Source: Mycobacterium sp. (lineage in GTDB: Bacteria; Actinomycetota; Actinomycetes; Mycobacteriales; Mycobacteriaceae). From it: a DNA stretch of 11,893 nt. The notes below the pieces were generated by a model. That model searched no databases. It worked only from the letters and a program-made list of their open reading frames with translations, and was not told where the DNA came from. This document shows positions 6,423 to 11,893 of the stretch, in pieces. Position 1 is the stretch's first letter. The number at the start of each line of letters is the position of its first letter. The DNA lies in contig JAHFVB010000092.1 of NCBI GenBank assembly GCA_023264755.1, forward strand, positions 1 to 11,893, written 5' to 3'. The position numbers and the translations under genes are program-made.

Positions 6423-7334
6423 CTACGCCACCAGCAGCGGGGCCAGCCAGGCCACCTCGGCGGGCAACTGCGAACTCCAGAACTGGCCATCGTGACCACC
6501 GGGGGAGAACCCACCCGAAGGCGGGCTGGGCAGCTGGGCGATGAACTGCTTGGTCGCCGAGTAGAACGGATCGCTGTCGCCGCAGTCGATCCGGATGGGA
6601 ATCGCCCCCAACGCGGGCAGCCCCCAGACGCTGTTGGCGGCGAAGTCGTCACTGCCGTCGAACGCCCCGGGCGCCGTCGCCCCGGAGGACGTCCACAGCG
6701 CCGGGCTGACCGCACATATCGCGGCCGTCCGCGCGGGTCCGAGTCGAGCTCCCAGTAGCAGGGCGCCGTACCCGCCCATCGACCAACCGAGGAAGCCGAC
6801 CCGGGACGTGTCCAACCCTTGGGTACCCAGCATCGGGATCAACTCGTCGAGCACCATCGCGCCCGAATCCTCACCCGAAGTGCGCTTGTGCCAATAACTT
6901 CCGCCACCGTCGACCGCCACGACGGCGAACGGAGGCAGGCCCGCTGCGACCGCCTGCGCCAGGCCCTGCTCCACGCCACCCGCCATCACCCCGGCCGCGT
7001 CCTGGCCCTTCCCGTGCAGTGCGATGACGGCCCGCAGCGGGGTCGTCTGACCCGGCGGGCGGGCGATCGCCCAGTTCGTGGTGACTCCGCCGCGCGCCGC
7101 CGAGACGAAGGAACCGCTGGTGTACGTCGGGGCGGCGGCCACCGGTTCGAGCGGAGGCACGGGATGCGGCGGGGCCAGCGGCGCGCCGACACCCGTCATC
7201 TTCACCGGTGGACTGGACACCGCGGGCTCGCGCAACGTGGACCCGAGCGCGAAAGCGCCTGCCGCACCGGCCGCCGCGCCCACGCCGAGGCGCAGCACCG
7301 TCCGACGACTGATGGCTGACATGGGGGCCATCAT
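6423..7334 (-). CDS. Tat-exported alpha/beta-hydrolase (esterase)
   Basis: A 303-aa secreted or cell-envelope serine hydrolase of the esterase-D/antigen-85-like alpha/beta fold. The N-terminus carries a twin-arginine signal (SRRTVLRLG followed by an Ala/Gly-rich stretch), then a Pro-rich linker (PPHPVPPLEP) before the catalytic domain. With the start at 7334, the nucleophile is S185 in GWSMGGYG, the likely acid is D255 in CGDSDPF and the His is H281 in GGHDGQFW; HGKGQD (107-112) probably forms the oxyanion hole. By position it matches Rv0774c. Start is uncertain: ATGs at 7334, 7331 and 7322 all precede the RR motif closely and none has a good Shine-Dalgarno. An upstream ATG at 7415 would bury the Tat motif behind 30 extra residues. 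It diverges from the TetR gene at 7439, which may regulate it. Natural substrate unknown; lipid or acyl esters are likely by family. Confidence 0.9.
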   Translation of the reverse strand: MMAPMSAISRRTVLRLGVGAAAGAAGAFALGSTLREPAVSSPPVKMTGVGAPLAPPHPVPPLEPVAAAPTYTSGSFVSAARGGVTTNWAIARPPGQTTPLRAVIALHGKGQDAAGVMAGGVEQGLAQAVAAGLPPFAVVAVDGGGSYWHKRTSGEDSGAMVLDELIPMLGTQGLDTSRVGFLGWSMGGYGALLLGARLGPARTAAICAVSPALWTSSGATAPGAFDGSDDFAANSVWGLPALGAIPIRIDCGDSDPFYSATKQFIAQLPSPPSGGFSPGGHDGQFWSSQLPAEVAWLAPLLVA

Positions 7335-7438
7335 GCCATCGGAGCTGCCGACCACCAGCTGGGTGGCCAAGCCGACTTTCCTGGGTAGAGGCTGATGATT
7401 GGCCGAAAGTGCCATGCCGCACTGCCGTTGCTGGCAGC

Positions 7439-8050
7439 ATGCAAGACGTGACGGCAGCAGTCACTCCGAAGGGAGAACGACGACGGTACGCGCTGGTCAG
7501 TGCGGCCGCGGACTTGCTGTGCGAAGGCGGCTTCGACGCCGTTCGGCACCGTGCCGTCGCCCGTCGCGCAGGGCTGCCGCTGGCGTCCACGACGTACTAC
7601 TTCTCTTCGTTGGACGACCTCATCGCCAAGGCCGTCGAACACGTCGGCACCCGGGAAGCTCAGCAGCTGCGCATGCGCGTGGACACCCTGTCCCGGCGGC
7701 GGCGTGGCGCCGAATCGACGGCCGACGTGTTGGTGGACCTTCTGGTGGGAGACGCGCCGGGCAACCCCGTCTCGGAGCAGCTGATCTCGCGTTACGAGCG
7801 CTACATCGCGTGTGCCAGGCAGCCGGGGCTGCGCGACGCCCAGCGCCGCATCATGAAGCAGCGCGCCGACGCCGTCGTCGAAGTCGTCGAACGTTCGGGC
7901 CGCGCGGTGCGCACCGAACTGATGACGGCGCTGGTGTGCGCAGTCGACGGTGCGGTGGTGGCCGCCATGGTCGGCGTCGGCGAAGGGCCCCGCGCGACGG
8001 CGCGAGCCACCCTCATCGACGTCATCGACGTGTTGGCGCCCTACCACTAG
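7439..8050 (+). CDS. TetR-family transcriptional regulator
   Basis: A 203-aa TetR-type regulator. The DNA-binding domain holds GERRRYALVSAAADLLCEGG, then the helix-turn-helix at about 36-57 with recognition helix GLPLASTTYYFSSLDDLI, a usual TetR form. The C-terminal domain ends in helices rich in Ala and Val (LVCAVDGAVVAAMVGVG), typical of the TetR dimer face. ATG at 7439 is chosen over 7409 because it gives the usual short arm before the domain and a length near the ~204 aa I recall for Rv0775; a GTG at 7448 is also possible. No Shine-Dalgarno is evident. It is transcribed divergently from the Tat esterase across 104 bp, a classic regulator-target arrangement, and lies 37 bp upstream of the DHRS12-like SDR on the same strand, which it could also control. 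Ligand not predictable. Confidence 0.9.
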   Translation: MQDVTAAVTPKGERRRYALVSAAADLLCEGGFDAVRHRAVARRAGLPLASTTYYFSSLDDLIAKAVEHVGTREAQQLRMRVDTLSRRRRGAESTADVLVDLLVGDAPGNPVSEQLISRYERYIACARQPGLRDAQRRIMKQRADAVVEVVERSGRAVRTELMTALVCAVDGAVVAAMVGVGEGPRATARATLIDVIDVLAPYH

Positions 8051-8075
8051 ACGTTTGAACCGACCCTCCCGTGGC

Positions 8076-8081
8076 TACCGT
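8076..8081 (+). promoter_or_regulatory. Candidate -10 element of the DHRS12-like SDR gene
   Basis: TACCGT fits TANNNT and ends 6 nt before the GTG at 8088, the spacing expected for a leaderless transcript starting at that GTG. TTGAAC at 8055-8060 could serve as -35, though its 15-bp spacing is short. The GGAAGG at 8082-8087 touches the GTG and is too close to act as a Shine-Dalgarno. Confidence 0.4.
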
Positions 8082-8087
8082 GGAAGG

Positions 8088-9098
8088 GTGAAGCTCACCG
8101 CCGTCGTGGATGCCGCGCTGGATCGCTCCATTGTGCTGGGCTACTCCAAGATCGGCTCGGGATTGCGCCGGCTGTGGTGGCCGGCCGATCCGCGGCCGGG
8201 AGCGCTCGCAACCAAGACAGTTCTGGTGACGGGAGCCACCTCCGGGCTGGGGGAGGCGATGGCAAAGTCGTTCGCCGAACTCGGCGCCACCGTCCACCTG
8301 CTGGGCCGCAACGCCGAGAAGGTCAAGCACTCGGCCGGACTCATTCGCGGCCAGGTACCCGGCGCCGTGGTGCTCGAGGAGACCTGCGACGTGTCCGATC
8401 TCGACGCCGTGCGCGCGTGGACCGACGACTTCACGGGCCGCGTCGACGCGCTGCACGGGCTGGTCCACAACGCGGGCGCGATGCCGAAGGAACGCATCGA
8501 AACCCCACAGGGCCACGAGACGCAGTTCGCCTGCCACGTATTGGGACCGCAGCTGATCACCGAGCGGCTGCTACCCCTGCTTCGCAACGCCGGTGGCGCA
8601 CAGGTGGTCTTCGTCTCCTCCGGTGGCATGTACACCACTCCGCTGGAGGTCGACGACCTCGAATCGAAGACCGGCAAGTACGACGGAGTCCGGGTGTACG
8701 CGCGCACCAAGCGCATGCAGGTGGTCCTCGCCGAGGCCTGGGCCCAGCGGCTCGCGGATGAGCGCTTGCGCGAAGGCCATGAATCAGCCTCCGACGTGCG
8801 CGTGGCAAGCATGCATCCCGGATGGGCGGCGACTCCTGGTGTCGCGGAGTCACTTCCGACGTTCCAGAAGTTCACCGGGCCGCTGCTACGCGACGCCACC
8901 GACGGAGCGGACACGGCGGTGTGGCTGGTGGCCACCCGGCCGCAGTCGGTTCCGCCGTACTTCTGGCACGACCGGGCTCAGCGTCCGACGACGTTCGGCT
9001 GGCAGCGCAGCCAGGACCCGAGCACGGTCGCGAAGTTCCTCGACGAGGTCTCGGCGTTGACCCAAACCTCGCGCAGCTGGGTGCCATTGCGCGAGTGA
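8088..9098 (+). CDS. SDR-family oxidoreductase, DHRS12-like
   Basis: A 336-aa NAD(P)-dependent SDR of the DHRS12-like group. After a ~43-residue N-terminal extension containing YSKIGSGLRRLWW, it shows the cofactor motif TGATSGLG (48-55), NAG at 128-130, VSSGGMYTTPLEVDDL with the catalytic Ser (177-178), YxxxK as YARTK (204-208), then QVVLAEAWAQ and SMHPGWAATPGV. These last blocks and the late GADTAVWLV closely match human DHRS12 as I recall it, which is why I place it there rather than among the ~250-aa classical SDRs. The extension is basic and aromatic and may contact membrane lipid (inference). GTG at 8088 keeps the extension; an in-frame GTG at 8106 is the alternative. Its promoter seems to lie in the 37-bp gap after the TetR gene. 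It ends 22 bp from the stop of the convergent fusion gene. Substrate unknown, likely a lipid or sterol ketone/alcohol. Confidence 0.9.
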   Translation: MKLTAVVDAALDRSIVLGYSKIGSGLRRLWWPADPRPGALATKTVLVTGATSGLGEAMAKSFAELGATVHLLGRNAEKVKHSAGLIRGQVPGAVVLEETCDVSDLDAVRAWTDDFTGRVDALHGLVHNAGAMPKERIETPQGHETQFACHVLGPQLITERLLPLLRNAGGAQVVFVSSGGMYTTPLEVDDLESKTGKYDGVRVYARTKRMQVVLAEAWAQRLADERLREGHESASDVRVASMHPGWAATPGVAESLPTFQKFTGPLLRDATDGADTAVWLVATRPQSVPPYFWHDRAQRPTTFGWQRSQDPSTVAKFLDEVSALTQTSRSWVPLRE

Positions 9099-9120
9099 GC
9101 CCCGCGTGCGCATTCCGGAC

Positions 9121-10836
9121 CTAGCCGGCAGCGTTCAGCTTCTCCAACCGCGCCGCCAGTTGGGCCACCCGGTGCGCGTTGCCCGTCAACGCCACGTAAC
9201 GCGCGCCGAACCGGGCCAGCAGGGCGTCGTCCAGGCGGCGGACCGCACCGGCGGGATAGCGGTAGCCCATCTTGGCGTTGACGGCGTCGGTGTCGACGGT
9301 GCTGAGCAACTCGTCCAGTTCGTCCGGCGAGTCGATCCCGAGCTCGAGCAGCAGTCCCGAGATCCACGCGTAGTGCTCGGTGCGCGACCACCCGGCATCC
9401 GGGAACCGGTTGCCCAGATAGGTGGCGAGCACGGGAGTGGAGATACGCGGATCGCTGGACTGCTCGGACTGCTGCGCGGGCGGCGAGGACTTCAGCCGCT
9501 CGCGGATCGACGAGAACTCGCGGTCGGCCAGTTCCAACAACCCGGCGGCCAGGGTGAACCTGCGGTCCAGGTCGGGCGCATCCTCCTCGGGGATCGAACC
9601 CTTGTAGCGGATGTCGTGCTCGAACTCTGCCCAGGCGTGCTGCAGCACGGTGCGGACCTGGATGGAGGCCGGTTGGGTTTCCCCTTCGACGGCGAGCAAC
9701 AGATGTCGGCTCGCGTAGCCCCAGCGGCCCTCTCTGGCCGTCTCCTGCCCCATGTCCCGGTCGTCGAGCAGCTGCATCTCCTCGGCCAGCACGTCCACCA
9801 CCGTCGTGACGTCGTCGCGCAGGAAGGTGATGATGCGCAGCCCGATCTGGTCGGTGAGCTCCGAAAGCGGATCGGTGTAGAGCCGTCGACCGTCGACACT
9901 GCGGTCGGCCTTCTCGGCGAAGGACGCCACGCTCTTGGTGCGCGCGGTGACGCTGAGGTAGTTGATGCCTGCGTCGTCGAGCAGGTTCGTCACCAGGGCG
10001 AGGTAGCGGTCCGTCGCGGCCAGCAGCCCGGGCCGCCGCTCGGCGAACTGGGCGATCGCGTCCCGGACCGCGCCCGGCGTCGGCTCCGGTGGAGCAGGCA
10101 TCAAATCGGGCGGCAGAGTGGGTGTGATGGTGGCGCCCGTCGCGGCGTCCCCGTAGACCGTGACGTCGGCGGGTCGGCGGGTGGCGAACAGCGCGACGTA
10201 GGCACACATGACGGCGTCGACCGGATCCTCGACGCGCCGCAGTTCGCTCTTCTTCTCGGCCGTCGCGACGGCGTGCCGAAGCTCGCCCCAGCCTTCGTGG
10301 TCGGTGACGCGCAGGGCCGGGCTGGCCTGCGCCAACGACTCGATCAGGTCCATCAACCGCAGCAGCTCCGAACGCAGTTGCACGAAGGTCCGCCCGGGCT
10401 TCGCCTTGTACTTCAAGGTCCGACCCAGCCGGAACAACGCCACCGTCGCGGGGTGCGGGTACACCTCGATGGCTCGGCGTGACGACGGCGAGTTGGGATC
10501 GATGTCGAGGTCCAGATCCTTGGCCAACCGCGCCGCCCGCGGCGTGCCCGCGAACTCGGGCTTACCGGTGTTGGTGGGATGCGCACCCGCCTCGAACTTC
10601 GCGAAGTCGCGGTTGAGCGCGGTCTCGCTCGGCCGCTGACCCGTCGGATTGGTCACCACCAGCGGCGCATCGAAGGCGACCAGACAATCGCCCTCGACAT
10701 AGGGCGCGACGGCGGCGCGGATGGTGGCGTCATCGGACGCGGTGCCCAGGTATACGAGTTGACCGGCGTCGTCGACGACGGCGATGCCCGTGGGCTTGCG
10801 TTCACCCCACGCGAGGTCAAGGCCGACGAAGAACAT
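9121..10836 (-). CDS. Fusion of DUF429/RNase-H-like domain and RelA/SpoT (p)ppGpp synthetase domain (MS_RHII-RSD type)
   Basis: A 571-aa two-domain protein. Residues 1-~245 are a DUF429/RNase-H-like domain: GLDLAWGE (5-12), FDAPLV with D56, FAGTPRAARLA, EVYPHPATVALF (124-135) and DPVDAVMCAYVAL (204-216) supply the acidic residues expected of an RNase-H fold. Residues ~255-450 are a small-alarmone-synthetase-like domain: RTKSVASFAEK (299-309), DQIGLRI (329-335), WGYASRH (372-378, the YxSxH element), SIQVRT and HAWAEFEHDIRYK (400-412). The last ~110 residues are helical and unassigned. M. smegmatis MS_RHII-RSD (MSMEG_5849) is a published bifunctional RNase HII/(p)ppGpp synthetase with this architecture and similar context, so R-loop removal plus alarmone synthesis is the likely role. 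Oddity: the metal-binding Glu of the usual E(I/V)Q(I/V)RT motif is Ser (S391). ATG at 10836 lacks a good Shine-Dalgarno. Divergent from purB. Confidence 0.9.
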   Translation of the reverse strand: MFFVGLDLAWGERKPTGIAVVDDAGQLVYLGTASDDATIRAAVAPYVEGDCLVAFDAPLVVTNPTGQRPSETALNRDFAKFEAGAHPTNTGKPEFAGTPRAARLAKDLDLDIDPNSPSSRRAIEVYPHPATVALFRLGRTLKYKAKPGRTFVQLRSELLRLMDLIESLAQASPALRVTDHEGWGELRHAVATAEKKSELRRVEDPVDAVMCAYVALFATRRPADVTVYGDAATGATITPTLPPDLMPAPPEPTPGAVRDAIAQFAERRPGLLAATDRYLALVTNLLDDAGINYLSVTARTKSVASFAEKADRSVDGRRLYTDPLSELTDQIGLRIITFLRDDVTTVVDVLAEEMQLLDDRDMGQETAREGRWGYASRHLLLAVEGETQPASIQVRTVLQHAWAEFEHDIRYKGSIPEEDAPDLDRRFTLAAGLLELADREFSSIRERLKSSPPAQQSEQSSDPRISTPVLATYLGNRFPDAGWSRTEHYAWISGLLLELGIDSPDELDELLSTVDTDAVNAKMGYRYPAGAVRRLDDALLARFGARYVALTGNAHRVAQLAARLEKLNAAG

Positions 10837-10954
10837 GGGTCAACTGTGCTACATCGATCGAATCGAGTCGCCTGCGGACGTCGAATTCCCCGGGCCCGCG
10901 CTTGGCAGTACACGACCGCCGGCCCCCGCGCCCGGGTCCGTAAGCTGTGTGGTC
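10837..10954. other. Divergent intergenic region between the synthetase fusion gene and purB
   Basis: This 118-bp gap must hold both promoters. The purB side has TAAGCT (10941-10946). On the fusion-gene side I see no convincing -10. A short inverted repeat, TCGAT (10854-10858) and ATCGA (10862-10866) around CGA, lies about 18 bp upstream of the fusion-gene ATG. It is too short to be called an operator. Confidence 0.5.
10941..10946 (+). promoter_or_regulatory. Candidate -10 element of purB
   Basis: TAAGCT fits TANNNT and ends 8 nt before the purB GTG at 10955, so transcription would begin at or within two bases of the start codon. There is no Shine-Dalgarno in the intervening sequence, which supports a leaderless mRNA. 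No clear -35. Confidence 0.45.
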
Positions 10955-11893
10955 GTGACGATTCCGAATGTCCTGGCCCACCGCTACGCCAGCGCCGAGA
11001 TGGTGGCGATCTGGTCGCCGGAAGCCAAGATCGTCGCCGAGCGCAGACTGTGGCTGGCGGTACTGCGCGCCCAAGCCGAACTCGGCGTTCCGGTGCCCGA
11101 CGGCGTGATCGCCGACTACGAACGGGTGCTCGAGAACGTCGACCTGGCCTCCATCGCGGCGCGTGAGCGCGTGACCCGCCACGACGTCAAGGCCCGCATC
11201 GAGGAATTCAACGCGCTCGCCGGGCACGAGCACGTGCACAAGGGCATGACCAGCCGCGACCTCACCGAGAACGTCGAGCAACTCCAGCTCCGCAGCTCGA
11301 TGGAACTGATCCACTCCCACGGCGTCGCCGTCGTCGCGCGGCTGGCCGAACGGGCGGTGGAGTACCGGGACCTGGCGATGGCCGGCCGCAGCCACAACGT
11401 CGCGGCGCAGGCCACCACGCTCGGCAAGCGGTTCGCCTCGGCGGCCGAGGAGACGATGCTCGGGCTGATTCGGTTGTCGGAGTTGATCGACCGCTACCCG
11501 CTGCGGGGCATCAAGGGCCCCATGGGAACCGCGCAGGACATGCTGGACCTCTTCGGCGGCGACGAAGCGAAGCTGGACGAGCTCGAACGGCGCGTCGCCG
11601 AATTCCTGGGCTTCAACGTGGTCTTCACCAGCGTGGGCCAGGTGTACCCGCGCTCGCTGGACCACGACGTCGTGTCGGCGCTGGTGCAATTGGGGGCCGG
11701 CCCGTCGTCACTGGCCCACACCATTCGGCTGATGGCCGGCCAGGAACTCGTGACCGAAGGATTCGCGCCGGGACAGGTCGGCTCGTCGGCCATGCCGCAC
11801 AAGATGAACACCCGCTCGTGCGAACGGGTCAACGGCCTCGCGGTCGTCCTGCGCGGCCACCTGTCGATGGTCAGCGAGCTCGCCGGCGACCAG
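10955..11893 (+). CDS. purB: Adenylosuccinate lyase, 3'-truncated by window edge
   Basis: Fumarate-releasing lyase acting twice in purine synthesis: SAICAR to AICAR, and adenylosuccinate to AMP. The frame is open to the last base, giving 313 residues of about 472. It begins TIPNVLAHRYASAEM and contains RHDVKARIEEFNALAGHEH, the catalytic-site segment HKGMTSRDLTEN (95-106), GRSHNVAAQATTLGKRFAS, and the fumarate-lyase superfamily signature GSSAMPHKMN (276-285), whose serines lie in the mobile active-site loop. It matches mycobacterial PurB (Rv0777) closely as I recall it. GTG at 10955 is supported by the conserved N-terminus and by the -10-like TAAGCT just upstream. The 118-bp gap to the divergent fusion gene holds no other gene. 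The tetrameric enzyme is cytoplasmic. The C-terminal third lies beyond the window. Confidence 0.98.
   Translation, partial: MTIPNVLAHRYASAEMVAIWSPEAKIVAERRLWLAVLRAQAELGVPVPDGVIADYERVLENVDLASIAARERVTRHDVKARIEEFNALAGHEHVHKGMTSRDLTENVEQLQLRSSMELIHSHGVAVVARLAERAVEYRDLAMAGRSHNVAAQATTLGKRFASAAEETMLGLIRLSELIDRYPLRGIKGPMGTAQDMLDLFGGDEAKLDELERRVAEFLGFNVVFTSVGQVYPRSLDHDVVSALVQLGAGPSSLAHTIRLMAGQELVTEGFAPGQVGSSAMPHKMNTRSCERVNGLAVVLRGHLSMVSELAGDQ

Noticed and set aside
7335..7415. Longer start for the Tat esterase at 7415
   Set aside because: It would push the twin-arginine motif to about residue 37 behind a non-signal-like segment; the ATGs at 7334-7322 fit a Tat signal much better.
9099..9120. Terminator between the convergent SDR and fusion genes
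   Set aside because: The 22-bp gap contains no stable stem-loop or T-run.
9106..10482. Long open frame of 458 codons on the + strand
   Set aside because: It is antisense to the synthetase fusion gene, whose two domains are clearly recognisable; its own translation is Arg/Gly/Gln-rich without motifs.
10854..10866. TCGAT-CGA-ATCGA inverted repeat ahead of the synthetase fusion gene
   Set aside because: Five-base arms of TCGA-type sequence are expected often by chance in such DNA; not called as an operator.

Overview
The window is high-GC actinobacterial DNA with dense, often overlapping genes. It most likely comes from a non-tuberculous, rapidly growing Mycobacterium (Mycolicibacterium). The gene order SDR, 3-hydroxyisobutyrate-dehydrogenase-like, CMD-like, then purD, Tat-exported esterase, TetR and purB resembles the Rv0769-Rv0777 region of M. 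tuberculosis as I remember it. A fused RNase-H-like/(p)ppGpp-synthetase gene next to purB matches the M. smegmatis protein known as MS_RHII-RSD. Three things are present that I do not recall from M. tuberculosis: a block between the CMD gene and purD (a 408-aa unknown, a TetR and a CYP125-like P450), a DHRS12-like SDR, and the full-length fusion gene. ggtA, which I recall beside purD there, is absent.

Layout. 2-3044 (+): four tightly coupled genes, an SDR (5' end missing), a beta-hydroxyacid dehydrogenase, a CMD-fold protein and a Cys/His-rich unknown protein, with ATGA or longer overlaps. It looks like a catabolic operon. 3031-5032 (-): a cytochrome P450 followed 31 bp later by a TetR repressor gene, probably one transcript. 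Upstream of the P450 is a near-perfect 27-bp palindrome (5075-5101) that overlaps a possible -10 element and is the best operator candidate in the window. The P450 N-terminus carries three in-frame 39-bp tandem repeats. 5151-6419 (+): purD. 6423-7334 (-): Tat-exported alpha/beta-hydrolase, convergent with purD. 7439-8050 (+): a second TetR, divergent from the esterase. 8088-9098 (+): DHRS12-like SDR. 9121-10836 (-): DUF429/RNase-H-like plus RelA/SpoT synthetase fusion. 10955-11893 (+): purB, cut by the window end.

How the genes fit together. PurD and PurB are housekeeping enzymes of de novo purine synthesis. The genes around them look like accessory lipid, steroid or aromatic catabolism (P450, SDRs, dehydrogenase, CMD) with two local TetR regulators. 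The fusion protein links RNA:DNA hybrid or nucleic-acid processing to alarmone synthesis, and lies divergent from purB.

Several + strand genes (purD, the second SDR, purB) start with GTG, lack a useful Shine-Dalgarno sequence, and have a TANNNT -10-like hexamer 7-9 nt before the start codon, which suggests leaderless mRNAs. No tRNA, rRNA, CRISPR array, transposase or integrase was seen, and no gene-free stretch exceeds about 120 bp. All family assignments come from reading motifs by eye, without database searches.
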